From contig JAAYDJ010000036.1 in NCBI GenBank assembly GCA_012729335.1, forward strand, positions 108,290-172,289: DNA of 64,000 nt. The letters are read 5' to 3'. This document shows, piece by piece, positions 27,096 through 36,600 of this stretch. The notes under the pieces were generated by a model. It was given only the letters and a program-made list of their open reading frames with translations, did not search any database and had not been told where the DNA came from. Position 1 is the stretch's first letter, and each line of letters begins with the position of its first letter. The stretch comes from Bacteroidales bacterium. GTDB lineage: Bacteria > Bacteroidota > Bacteroidia > Bacteroidales > Prolixibacteraceae. The position numbers and the translations under genes were made by a program.

Positions 27096-27442
27096 GGAGA
27101 ACCCCGTGTGGCCAGGTATGGAAGATCCCGGCTGGCCAGGCATGGAGAACCCCGTGTGGCCAGGTATGGAAGATCCCGGCTGGCCAGGCATGGAGGACCC
27201 CGCGTGGCCAGGTATGGAAGATCCCGTGTGGCCAGGCATGGGGGACCCCGTATGGCCAGGCATGGAGGACCCCGCGTGGCCTGGCATGGAAGACCCCGGC
27301 TGGCCAGGCATAGAGGACCCCGTGTGGCCAGGTATGGAAGATCCCGGCTGGCCAGGTAAGGAGAACCCCGTATGGCCAGGCATGGAGGATACCTGTGGCC
27401 AGGCATGGAGGACACCTGTGGCCAGGCATGGAGGACCCCGCG
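27085..27442. repeat. 24-bp minisatellite, 15 units, starting inside the GH105 stop region
   Basis: Twelve consecutive 24-bp units (27085-27372) of the type TGGCCAGGYATGGARGAYCC plus CGNG are followed by two 23-bp units and a final 24-bp unit. Unit 1 contains the GH105 TAA stop; unit 12 has the same TAA. One frame reads WPGMEDP(G/V/A) over and over; the GH105 frame would read arginine-rich LARYGRSR-like repeats up to unit 12. Variant bases alternate in a pattern that suggests higher-order duplication. No start signal supports a protein of its own. Confidence 0.93.
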
Positions 27443-27780
27443 TGGCGGGCGTACCGGGGTGCAGAGTGACCCAGTGCATCCATAATCTGTTTACTATCTG
27501 TTATAAACGGTTATACATGGCTATACATGGCTATAACTGTTTATACAAGGAAACGGCACACCCCCGGCCCTTTTTCGCCCCTGCTCCCTCATTATTTGCC
27601 TTAAAATGTTGCATTTGAGGAAAATTTGACGTAAATTGTATCTGAATATCTTATATTATATTAAGTATTCTGCTCTGCTTTTTTGGCGCTTTTAATTTTC
27701 CGGAGTATTTGATTTTTGAGGATGCATCACTCATATGTTATTGTCATGTTTAATTTCTAAAACTAAAAGGAGTCATTGCT
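27443..27780 (+). other. Long leader region of the calpain-like gene
   Basis: About 340 bp between the minisatellite and the next gene. It turns markedly AT-rich after ~27610. It contains an inverted repeat (listed separately) and, just before the ATG, AAAGGAG at 27767-27773. That is a strong Shine-Dalgarno-like sequence, unusual for this phylum. No exact TAnnTTTG box is seen. Confidence 0.5.
27500..27546. repeat. Imperfect inverted repeat around a duplicated ATACATGGCT
   Basis: The left arm GTTATAAACGGTTATA and right arm TATAACTGTTTATAC are complementary apart from one or two bases. The central part is a tandem duplication of ATACATGGCT. It could be a protein-binding site or transcript hairpin; no T-tract follows, so it is a poor terminator. 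Confidence 0.5.
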
Positions 27781-28965
27781 ATGAGTGAACTGAAAATTGG
27801 AGTAACCAATCCCTTTGCGCTGGGCGAACTGCTCATGCAGAAGCATATCAAGTGGGATACGCTGACCGATCCCGAGGGGACCCTTTCAGAGATTCTGAAC
27901 GTGCCTGTTGCGGAGATTTTCAATGTGAAGAATCCTATCCTGAGTCCGTCACTGAAAGTGCTTGATTCGGGTGAGGTGGAGGATCTCAAGCCTGCCGATG
28001 CGGAGAAGAGGGTGGCCGACTTTCTGAGTGTGCAGAAGGTGACCCGCAGTGCCGCGATCACCCGGAAGGTACCGAAAGAGCGTCTGGAGCAGCTCCCGCA
28101 ATTGCTGGCCGACCTGAACACGGGGGTTGCGGGGACCAATGTGCCCTGGAAACCAGCCAATATCGACTGGTTTGACATGGGCGACTACTTCGAGGATCTG
28201 AACGAGTTCAACGATCCGATCCAGGGGGCCCTGGGCGACTGCTACTACATTGCAGCCCTCTCCTCGGTGGTATGGGCCCGCCCCTACACCATCGTGAACA
28301 TGATCAGGCCGGGAACCGAATCCAATCCCATCCACCGGGTGGTGTTCTACAAGGATGGCACCACCGCCCAGTCACTGGAAGTCACCGAGAATGTGCCGGT
28401 GACCAAAACCACCCACAACTGGATCTATGCCCGTTCCCTTGATGCCACAGAAGTATGGCCTGCCGTGATGGAAAAGGCCTATGCCAAATGGAGGACGGGA
28501 AACACGACCGACTTCCCTGAGTATCCGCCCATTGCGGGGGGAGACCCGGTAATGGCCTGCGCCCAGCTCATCAAGGGTGCCCGCACCTACTACAGCAATC
28601 CCTCCAAAACGGCCGCCCAAATCATCACCCTGGTCAGGGCCAACTCGTTGACCAAAAGGACCGTGAACCCCATGGTGGCCTGGACTTACGGCACACCGCC
28701 TACGGGCGTGAACTACACCGCCGCCAAAATCGCCGGAAACCACGCCTATTCCGTCCTGGGCTGGGAATACCACAACAGCACCTATTATGTGGTTTTGCGC
28801 AACCCCTGGGGAACCTACTCCGCTGTCCTCGACGTGCTCCCCGGCAACTGGAATACCGTCCTGATGGGAACCCCCGTGAACGTTCCCCTGAATGCCAACG
28901 GGGTCTTCGCCATGAAACTCGACACCTTCAAGAAGTACTTTGCCGGCATTGGCGTGGCCAAATAA
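27781..28965 (+). CDS. Calpain-like (C2 family) cysteine peptidase
   Basis: A 394-residue protein with the full calpain protease signature. C154 lies in QGALGDCYYIAALSSV, H321 in GNHAYSVLGWEYH and N341 in VLRNPWG, giving a Cys-His-Asn triad. EVWPAVMEKAYAKW (224-237) is the conserved helix that follows the active site in calpains. Residues 1-130 are an extra domain with no recognised motif (ELKIGVTNPFALGELLMQKH). There is no signal peptide, membrane segment, C2L/PEF calcium domain or T9SS tail, so the enzyme is probably cytoplasmic or released by an unknown route. It stands alone: a repeat-rich leader upstream with a strong AAAGGAG ribosome site, and a strong terminator downstream. Bacterial calpain-like proteases are scattered and poorly understood; substrate unknown. 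Confidence 0.85.
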   Translation: MSELKIGVTNPFALGELLMQKHIKWDTLTDPEGTLSEILNVPVAEIFNVKNPILSPSLKVLDSGEVEDLKPADAEKRVADFLSVQKVTRSAAITRKVPKERLEQLPQLLADLNTGVAGTNVPWKPANIDWFDMGDYFEDLNEFNDPIQGALGDCYYIAALSSVVWARPYTIVNMIRPGTESNPIHRVVFYKDGTTAQSLEVTENVPVTKTTHNWIYARSLDATEVWPAVMEKAYAKWRTGNTTDFPEYPPIAGGDPVMACAQLIKGARTYYSNPSKTAAQIITLVRANSLTKRTVNPMVAWTYGTPPTGVNYTAAKIAGNHAYSVLGWEYHNSTYYVVLRNPWGTYSAVLDVLPGNWNTVLMGTPVNVPLNANGVFAMKLDTFKKYFAGIGVAK

Positions 28966-29010
28966 TACAAGCCGGGATGTGGATCCTGCACCTTCAGCAC
29001 CATTCACTTA

Positions 29011-29045
29011 AAACGCCGCACAAGGGTGCGGCGTTTTTCTTTTTG
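29011..29045 (+). terminator. Rho-independent terminator after the calpain-like gene
   Basis: Stem AACGCCGCAC / GTGCGGCGTT with a four-base AAGG loop and a following T-rich run, 45 bp after the stop codon. Confidence 0.88.
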
Positions 29046-29084
29046 CAGAGGAATGCTTACCTTTCGCTACAAAAGCACGAAGGT

Positions 29085-30080
29085 ATGAAGGGAGGCTCAT
29101 TAAGGGTATGGCTGGCAGTGGGATTGCTGGCACTGGGATTTCACCCCGGGGAAGCCGCGGGACAGCAGGGCACCTGGTGTCTGGTTATTCATGGGGGTGC
29201 CGGGGTTATGGAGCGTGAGAAGATGCCGCCGGAGCGGCAGCAGGCCTACCTCCGGGATCTCGACAGGGCCCTGACGACAGGGGACTCGGTGCTGCGCCAT
29301 GGCGGCACGGCCCTGGAAGCCGTGGAAGCCACGGTCATGGTGCTTGAGAACTCCCCCCTTTTCAATGCGGGCAGGGGGGCCGTTTTTTCCTGGGAAGGAA
29401 AGAACGAACTGGATGCCTCGGTGATGGAGGGGGCCTCCCGGAAGGCCGGGGCGGTGGCCGGTGTGACCACCATCCGCCATCCCATCCGGGCGGCCCGTGC
29501 CGTCATGGAGCATTCACCACATGTACTGCTCAGCGGCCGGGGTGCCGAAATCTTCGCCCGCGAACAGGGACTGGAACGGGTGAACAACCGCTATTTCCAT
29601 ACCCGGGAGCGCAAGGCCCAGCTCAGGAGCCTTAAAAAGAAAACCCGCGAACGGGAGAGCCGTGACAACCACGGCACCGTGGGTTGCCTGGCCCTTGACC
29701 GCTACGGGAATCTGTGTGCGGGAACCTCCACGGGAGGCATGACCGGCAAACGCTACGGAAGAATCGGCGACACCCCCCTGATCGGGGCAGGAACCTGGGC
29801 CGACAACGCCACCTGTGCGGTCTCCTGCACCGGCCACGGCGAATTTTTCATCAGGGGGAATATCGCCCGTGAGGTGGCCGCCCTGATGGAATACAAAGGC
29901 AAAACCCTGCAGGATGCCTCTGCCGGGGCCCTGGAAAAACTGACCACCATGGGAGGCACCGGAGGCTTCATCGCCCTTGACGCCCGGGGAAACCTTGCCA
30001 TGCCCTTTAACACCTCCGGGATGTTCCGGGGTTATATCCGCTCTACCGGGGAAAAGGAAACCGCCATCTTTGCCCCCTGA
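29085..30080 (+). CDS. Isoaspartyl peptidase / plant-type L-asparaginase (Ntn-hydrolase)
   Basis: A 331-residue exported protein with signal peptide (LRVWLAVGLLALGFHPGEAAG). The family pattern is clear: CLVIHGGAGVM near the mature start, NAGRGAVFSWEGKNELDASVM (94-114), and autocleavage at G197-T198 in DNHGTVGCLALD, with T198 the N-terminal nucleophile of the beta chain. GTSTGGMTGKRYGRIGDTP and TGHGEFFIR complete the substrate pocket. It removes N-terminal isoaspartyl residues or hydrolyses asparagine or glycosyl-asparagine in the periplasm. The ATG at 29085 is chosen because the 36 upstream in-frame codons run through the terminator. The next gene starts about 50 bp downstream. Confidence 0.92.
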   Translation: MKGGSLRVWLAVGLLALGFHPGEAAGQQGTWCLVIHGGAGVMEREKMPPERQQAYLRDLDRALTTGDSVLRHGGTALEAVEATVMVLENSPLFNAGRGAVFSWEGKNELDASVMEGASRKAGAVAGVTTIRHPIRAARAVMEHSPHVLLSGRGAEIFAREQGLERVNNRYFHTRERKAQLRSLKKKTRERESRDNHGTVGCLALDRYGNLCAGTSTGGMTGKRYGRIGDTPLIGAGTWADNATCAVSCTGHGEFFIRGNIAREVAALMEYKGKTLQDASAGALEKLTTMGGTGGFIALDARGNLAMPFNTSGMFRGYIRSTGEKETAIFAP

Positions 30081-30132
30081 GCTCACATTCACCGCGGTCC
30101 CCCCGGAAAGTGGTCCGCATATCAACTATCCA

Positions 30133-30966
30133 ATGCGAAGAAGATCCTTTATGGAAAACATGGCCCTGGCTTCCGGAATCCTTATCTTTGCTGGAAAAAG
30201 AAGCCTTATGGCCCAGGAAAAAACCACCCCGGATACCTCTCCCGTCAGGGTGATGATGATTTATAACAACACCGGTTCGCAGCCAGGCCTGAAGGGGGCA
30301 TGGGGATTGTCGGCATGGGTGGCCACCTCGGAGGGGAACCTCCTTTTTGACACCGGGGGTGACCCCGACATTCTCCGCGACAACATGCGTCATCTCCGGC
30401 TGGATCCCTCCAGCCTCATCAGTGTGATCCTCTCCCACGACCATTGGGATCACCGCAACGGACTCTCCTGGCTCCTGGAGCACACCGCCTATGTCCCCAC
30501 GGTGCTCGTTCCCGCAGAAGTAAGGGAAAAATATGCCCAGACCTACCCCGCCGCCCGCGTCAGAGGCATCACCGGCCCGACGGAGATCCTTCCCGGGATC
30601 TGGAGTACCGGCAGTATGGCCACCACCTACAAGGGAGACCCCCTCTATGAACAGGCGCTGGTCATCCTTCGTGGCGACCACCTCTGGCTGTTGAACGGGT
30701 GCAGCCACCCCGGGGTGATCCCCATGGTGAGCCAGGTGAAAGAAGCCTTCCCTGGAAAACACATCGCCCTGGTATCAGGAGGCTTCCACCTGGGAAGCAA
30801 AACCGCCAAGGAAGTCAGGGAGATCTCCGACCTTCTCCGCCAGGAGGGCGTGGAAAAAATCGCCCCCTCCCACTGTACCGGGGAAGAAGCCATCACCCTT
30901 TTCCGGAAAGCATGGGGTAACAGTTTTACCGCCTTTAACCTGGGCGACGAACTGGTTATCTTGTAA
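30133..30966 (+). CDS. MBL-fold metallo-hydrolase (Cft2/DHPS-like), exported
   Basis: A 277-residue metallo-beta-lactamase fold protein. The zinc-binding motif is SHDHWDHRNG (H102, D104/H104 region, H107), with NLLFDTGGDPDIL before it. Later metal ligands fit the His in NGCSHPGV and the HC of APSHCTGEEA. This arrangement resembles the dihydropterin-synthase-like MBL group. The N-terminus MRRRSFMENMALASGILIFAGKRSLMAQ has a twin-arginine-like start and cleavage-like AQ. It begins 52 bp after the asparaginase gene, so they may be co-transcribed. An in-frame ATG at 29977 lies within the upstream gene and is less likely. Substrate unknown. Confidence 0.85.
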   Translation: MRRRSFMENMALASGILIFAGKRSLMAQEKTTPDTSPVRVMMIYNNTGSQPGLKGAWGLSAWVATSEGNLLFDTGGDPDILRDNMRHLRLDPSSLISVILSHDHWDHRNGLSWLLEHTAYVPTVLVPAEVREKYAQTYPAARVRGITGPTEILPGIWSTGSMATTYKGDPLYEQALVILRGDHLWLLNGCSHPGVIPMVSQVKEAFPGKHIALVSGGFHLGSKTAKEVREISDLLRQEGVEKIAPSHCTGEEAITLFRKAWGNSFTAFNLGDELVIL

Positions 30967-31035
30967 AAAACACAGTTTGAAAATTACGGAGATGGGGGGA
31001 AATTGCTACCTTCGGAGCAATTTAATCGTGGGTTT

Positions 31036-33552
31036 ATGTTTCAGGAAGATCTCATTGACCGATACACTGAAAAGCTGCCGGGAAGGCTGGCAGGAAGGAG
31101 CACCGGGAATGCCGCAGGTTTCATACCGGCCAAGGCCACCCGGGGGGGATGGATGCATAGTGTGTGGACGCTGGCAGGGCTGATGGCGTTGCTGGGAATT
31201 GCCGTCCCTGAGGTATTTTGCCAGACTCCCGGCGTACAGGGATTTTTCCTGGAGGGGTGGCAGCCCAAAACCATTGAGGTGACAGCTTTCGATACGGTAC
31301 CGCAGACCACGCTGAACCCCGGGGTGACGGTGACCGTCAATGCGGGCACGGTGTTGACCCGGGTTCCCCCGCAGGTCTATGGTCACAATGCGGCAGCATG
31401 GGGTGGCAAACTAGACCTCAGCCCTCTGGCCGTGACGAACATCACCCATCTGAATCCCCATGTGATCCGCTGGCCCGGGGGAAGCATGTCAAACGACTAT
31501 TTCTGGGCGGCCAAAAGCAAGGAAACCCGCCCCAAGGACCTGCCTTCCACTTATGAATTCAAGGATCTGCAATATGGGCTGAACAACGGCGGCTGGACCA
31601 TGTCGGTAGACAACTATTACTCCCTGCTCGCCAAAACGGGTGCCACGGGAAATATCAGCGTCAACTACTCCTATGCGCGGATAGGGACCAGCGAGGATCC
31701 TGTGCGGGTGGCCGCCCGGTATGCCGCCGACTGGGTGCGTTACGACAAAGGGCGCACGCTGATCTGGGAAATTGGGAATGAGAATTTCGGCAGCTGGGAG
31801 GTCGGCTACCAGATCGATACCAACCTGAACAAAGACGGGCAGCCCAAAACCATCAACGGGGACCTTTACGGGCGCCACTGCAAGATTTTCATCGAGGAGA
31901 TGCGCAAAGCCGCCGAAGAGGTGGGCGTTGACATCAAAATCGGGGTGGTGGCCATGGACAGCCATGTCACCTGGGATGCCATACAGCAGAACTGGAACAG
32001 CCAGATGATGAAGCAGGTGGGCCATCTGGCCGACTTCTTTATCGTTCACAGTTACCATACCCCCTATAATGAGAATTCAAGTGTTTCCACGATCCTCGGT
32101 TCCGGCGCCAAATCGAAGGATATCGCCAAATATGTCACCGACGGACTGAAGAACCATGCCGGACTGGGGCCCATGCCCATGGCCATGACCGAATGGAACA
32201 TCTTCGCCACCGGGAGCGGACAGGGGGTCTCTTATATCAACGGGATGCACGCGACCCTGGTTCTGGGGGAGCTGATTAAAAACAACTACGGACAGGGGAA
32301 CCGCTGGGATTTTGTCAACGGCTGGGATAACGGGAACAACCACGGGCTGTTTGCCGACGGGGAGCCGGGCATCGCCCGCTACACCCCCCGGGCGCCCTTC
32401 TATTATATGTACTACTTCCAGAAGTACTTCGGCGATAAAATGATCCCTACCACGGTGTCAGGCAGCAGCGACATCCTGAGTTATGCCTCTTCCTTCTCTT
32501 CGGGAGAGAAAGGGATCGTACTGGTGAACAGAGGCATTTCGGAACGGGTGGTGGAGCTCCGCTTCAACCATTTCAAACCCGGCAGCCGCTACTACTATTA
32601 TGTACTGACAGGGGGTACCGACAACGGCAATTTCTCACGCAAGGTATTTGTGAACGGGAAGACCACCACGCTGGCCGGAGGCGGGCCTGAAGATTACGCG
32701 ACCCTCAGACCTTACGGAACGGAGAGGAACGGGGAGATCAGGCTGGCCCTGCCGAAGTACAGTGCGGTATATCTTCTCGTGGAGGGCAGCAGGGATCTGC
32801 AATCGCAGGAGATCCATTTTGGTGTATTGCCGGCCATGACCTACGGGGATACCGCTCTGACCCTTTCGGCCACGGCCACATCCGGGTTACCGGTGCAGTT
32901 TGCCGTGTCGGATCCGAGGGTAGCCCGGCTGGCCGATGGGAAAATCACCCTCATGGGGGCGGGAAACTGTGACATTGTGGCCTTCCAGGAGGGCGACAGC
33001 GTTTACCTTCCAGCACCCCAGGTGGTACAGCGGCTCACGGTAGCCAAGGCACCCCAAGCCATCACCTTTCCGGAGATGGGGCCCATGCTGACCGGCACCC
33101 CCGATTTTGATCCTGCAGCCACAGCCTCATCGGGGCTGCCCATCACCTATACCAGCTCGAATACAGCAGTGGCCACCATCGCGGAGGGAAAGGTAAGAAT
33201 TACCGGGCCAGGGACCACCCTGATCTCGGCCCGCCAAAATGGCAACAACCGCTATGGTGCAGCCCCAACGGTGGCACGCGAGCTCGTCGTCTCCCTCAAT
33301 ACCGCCATTCCTGCCTTCCGGGAAACCTCCTTCGAGCTCTTCCCCAATCCGGCCTCAGAACAGGTGACGATCAGGTTCCCACATGACAAGGAGAACCCCG
33401 GATTCGCCATTTACAATGCCCTGGGCTCCCTGGTCTACCGCCACCCCGGCGGAGAATCCACGGTGATTCTCCCTGCCGGAACCCTGGGCGGCCCGGGAGT
33501 CTACACCGTGAAGGCCGGCACATCAGTCAGAAGAGTGACCGTCCTTTATTAG
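31036..33552 (+). CDS. Clan GH-A glycosidase (alpha-L-arabinofuranosidase-like) exported by T9SS
   Basis: About 838 residues from the ATG at 31036; the ATG at 31153 (MHSVWTLAGLMALLGIAVPE) gives a shorter, cleaner signal peptide and may be the true start. The catalytic barrel has VIRWPGGSMSNDYFW, acid/base Glu in LIWEIGNENFGSW and nucleophile Glu in MAMTEWNIF, a pattern closest to GH51/GH44-like arabinofuranosidases or endoglucanases. Two short Ig-like (MBG-type) modules follow (YGDTALTLSATATSGLPVQF and ASSGLPITYTSSNTAVATI). The last ~75 residues (FELFPNPASEQVTIRF ... GVYTVKAGTSVRRVTVLY) are a T9SS type A sorting domain, so the enzyme is secreted to or beyond the cell surface, unlike the lipoprotein GH3/GH95 enzymes. 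Family within GH-A is uncertain. Confidence 0.83.
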   Translation: MFQEDLIDRYTEKLPGRLAGRSTGNAAGFIPAKATRGGWMHSVWTLAGLMALLGIAVPEVFCQTPGVQGFFLEGWQPKTIEVTAFDTVPQTTLNPGVTVTVNAGTVLTRVPPQVYGHNAAAWGGKLDLSPLAVTNITHLNPHVIRWPGGSMSNDYFWAAKSKETRPKDLPSTYEFKDLQYGLNNGGWTMSVDNYYSLLAKTGATGNISVNYSYARIGTSEDPVRVAARYAADWVRYDKGRTLIWEIGNENFGSWEVGYQIDTNLNKDGQPKTINGDLYGRHCKIFIEEMRKAAEEVGVDIKIGVVAMDSHVTWDAIQQNWNSQMMKQVGHLADFFIVHSYHTPYNENSSVSTILGSGAKSKDIAKYVTDGLKNHAGLGPMPMAMTEWNIFATGSGQGVSYINGMHATLVLGELIKNNYGQGNRWDFVNGWDNGNNHGLFADGEPGIARYTPRAPFYYMYYFQKYFGDKMIPTTVSGSSDILSYASSFSSGEKGIVLVNRGISERVVELRFNHFKPGSRYYYYVLTGGTDNGNFSRKVFVNGKTTTLAGGGPEDYATLRPYGTERNGEIRLALPKYSAVYLLVEGSRDLQSQEIHFGVLPAMTYGDTALTLSATATSGLPVQFAVSDPRVARLADGKITLMGAGNCDIVAFQEGDSVYLPAPQVVQRLTVAKAPQAITFPEMGPMLTGTPDFDPAATASSGLPITYTSSNTAVATIAEGKVRITGPGTTLISARQNGNNRYGAAPTVARELVVSLNTAIPAFRETSFELFPNPASEQVTIRFPHDKENPGFAIYNALGSLVYRHPGGESTVILPAGTLGGPGVYTVKAGTSVRRVTVLY

Positions 33553-33635
33553 GCACCAGCGAAACACATGACAGGCACACCTTAAGGTGATTTTCTCTGT
33601 TAGCCGGGCCTGACCATGGTGGTCATGGGCGGTCC

Positions 33636-36600
33636 TTACTTCACGGTCACCCGGATTCCTTCGCTGTGCGCCGCAAATTCGGGGGCGTACATACACTGGA
33701 CCGTGGTGATCCCATTGGAGAACTCCCCTTTCTGCGCGGCGTGAAGCCGGTATTCCAGTACGTAACTTCCCTTAGGCAGATAGCCGATGAAGAAGTGGGT
33801 GGCCACGTCAAGCGTCGACTCGTAATATCCGAGTCCGCCCTGCCAGCGGTAGCCCGACAGCACGTTAACCGGTTCGAAGGCCGACGCCCGCATGTCCTTG
33901 AGGTGGACGTATTCCATGTCGCGGTCGGTTTTCAGGATCACCCTGACCACCACCTTATCGCCCACACTGAGAGGATGGGTTCCGTCGATAGCTTCCAATT
34001 GCAGACCCTGCGGGGTATTCACTTCTTTAAACAGTTGCTTGCTCACCTGCAGGGGGGTCTGCGCGGGAGTGATCTTATCCAGGTTCTCGAAATATTGCCA
34101 GTAGGCGGCGCCCCAGGCGATGCCCGGGTTGGGGTTGCGGACTTCGATACGGGCCAGGGCAGGGGTGATCTCCGTGGCGTCCAGGCTCTTTTTGAAGTAG
34201 CCGGTGCCCGGTTCCGTGGGGGAGGCTGTGGCCAGAGCAGGATTCATCTGCAGTCCCCCGGCGGTGACGCTCACGGGTTGTGCGGGGGTCAGCAGCGGTT
34301 CGCCGCGCATGAGCAGCGCCCACACCGCTTCTGCCGTTGCCCGGGTGGTTTTCCAGTCCTGGGTTTGTTTCTGCTTCAGCAGCCACACTTTGAGTTCCTC
34401 CACGGCACGGGCATCACCCGTCACCTCATCAAAGGCCTCGGTGAGCAGGGCATGGGCCTCCACCGGCGCCTCATACCAGAACCACCCCCGGGGCTGGCTG
34501 CGCCAGTACATGCCCAGCTCGTCGCTGTGCAGGGCCGTTTCCTTCAGGGAACGCATAATGGCCAGTGCCAGCTTCCTCTCCCCCATCCGGTGAAGAAACA
34601 GGGCAGTCATCCCCTTCATATAGTTGGAGTTGCTTTTCCAGTGGGCGGCCGCCTGTGAACGGTAATAGGCAACCGCCTCCGTCAGTGTCTCCGGAAGTGG
34701 ACGACTGGCAATGAAAAAAGAGCGGACATAAAACCAGTGGACAACCTCCTGGGTGAAATGGTTGTTTTTCAGGTACTCTTTGTCCTCCTTTTTCAGTTTG
34801 TCGAACCGGGAGGCCATCTCTCCATCGAGGAAGACAATGGCTTTGCCGGTTATTTCGGTGAGGAGGGGTTCTTCATCAGGAGTAATCACCCCGCGGGAAG
34901 TCAGCTTTCCAAGTCCGGCCAAAATGTGGCGGGTGATATATTCGCTTTCGGGCATACCCGGGAACCAGGGCCAGCCGCCGTTCACCGACTGGAGTTCCTG
35001 CAGTTTCCGGAGGGAGGCGTTCTGTTCGGTGGCCATCCGGGAGGCGTCGAAGAGGAAGGCCAGGCGTTGTTTACGTTCGCTCTCGCTGGTGGCTTCCCGC
35101 ACCCAGGGACTTTCCTGGAGCAGGACCGCCTTAAGCTCTTCGTTCTTTTCGAGTTGTGCACGGAGGGCATCGGCGGGAAGGGACTTCCAGGCGTCGAAGA
35201 CCTTGCGGATGGCGGGGTCGCTGCCGGCCATATGACCGGCCAAAGCATTGGCATAGAAGCGGCTGAAGACCTGCTCTGAACATTCGTGGGGGAACTCCAT
35301 GAGGTAAGGAAGGGCCTGCACGGCGTACCATGCAGGATTGGAAGTGTATTCAAAGGTCATCCGGTAGTTGCGGAGGGTGGAGCCGGTTTTTCCGGCATTG
35401 GCGAGCTTATCGAAGCGGAAGGTTTTGGTTTCCCGGCCGCGGAGAGGCAGGGGCAGCGATTCGGTGACCAGCATGCGGTTGGTGAGCACAGGCAGGGGAG
35501 CTTCCTCCCCGTCGGAGAAGGTTCCGGCGATGGCCGTCACCCGGTAAACGACGGCCTGCAGTCCCTCAGGCACGGTGATCTCCCATTCGGCCAGGGCGCT
35601 TTCCCCCTTTCCGGCGTAAAAGGAGCGGGTGGTCTGCGTCACTCCCATCATGTGGCTGACCGGCTGCATGGTCAGGGCGTCGAAGAAGGTGATTTCCGCG
35701 GTTCCCGAGAGAGGTTGGTCGGAGAGGTTGGAGATCTTCACGGGGAAGACCAGGCGGTCGCCTTCGCGCAGAAAGCGGGGCGCATTGGGGAAAACCATCA
35801 GTTCGCGGCGGGTTACCGTAGTGTATTCCAGGGTGCCGGTTTGGAGGTCGCGGGTATGGGCCAGGGCCATCATCCGCCAGCGGGTGAGCGATTCGGGCAT
35901 TTTAAAGCGAAGGATCACATCGCCGGAAGCATTGGTGGCCAGCTGGGGAAAAAAGAAGGCCGTCTCGTTGAAATCCTTTCGGGGTTTGGCCGGGGGAACG
36001 GGCGGAGGAATCCCGGCGCCGCCTCCTGCGGAACCAGCGGCAATCCCGGGAACAGCCGATTCTGGGGCCGGGGCTTCCTCCACGCTGAAGAAAACCTGGT
36101 CCCCGGCACTTTCGGCCTGTACCTGGGAAACCATAGATAAGGTGCGGGTGCCCCTGATGCGGATGCCCCCGTCGGCCATGGTGCCGGCTTTAAGAAGGAG
36201 GTTTCGTGCCCCTAAAAGACTCCATTCGGGCAGCCGTTCGTAATCCCTCTCTGTATATCCGGGAGGGTAGTGCCCATCAGAACTTTTCCGTAACAGGGCT
36301 AAACCGAATCCCAGGCCCTGCCAGTGGATCACTTCCCGGAAGGGCTGGTAGAGGGAGAAGGGCCACTGGTGGGGGGCAAAGGCATCGAGGGAAGCGTCGT
36401 ACATGCCGGCCAGCAACTCCGCTGCTGCCGGTGCACCCTGATGGTCGCGGATGGTGATCCGCCACTCCTCTTCGGCCCCGGGATCGAGGGCACTCCGGAA
36501 ACTGCCGGCCGTAAGCTCCAGTTTTTTGTTGTCGTAGGCGACGGCGGCGCGGAGGGTTTTGGTGAACAGCCGGTTATGGCGAACCATCACCAGGGAGATG

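Noticed and set aside
27085..27442. CRISPR array
   Set aside because: Units are contiguous near-identical repeats with no unique spacers and no cas genes nearby.
27007..27618. 203-codon WPGMEDP repeat protein
   Set aside because: It begins inside the GH105 gene out of frame and is open only because a 24-bp repeat keeps frame; no ribosome site or signal peptide. Reported as a repeat instead.
33578..33594. CACCTTAAGGTG palindrome followed by TTTT as a terminator
   Set aside because: Only a 4-bp stem is possible once a loop is allowed, so it is too weak to call.
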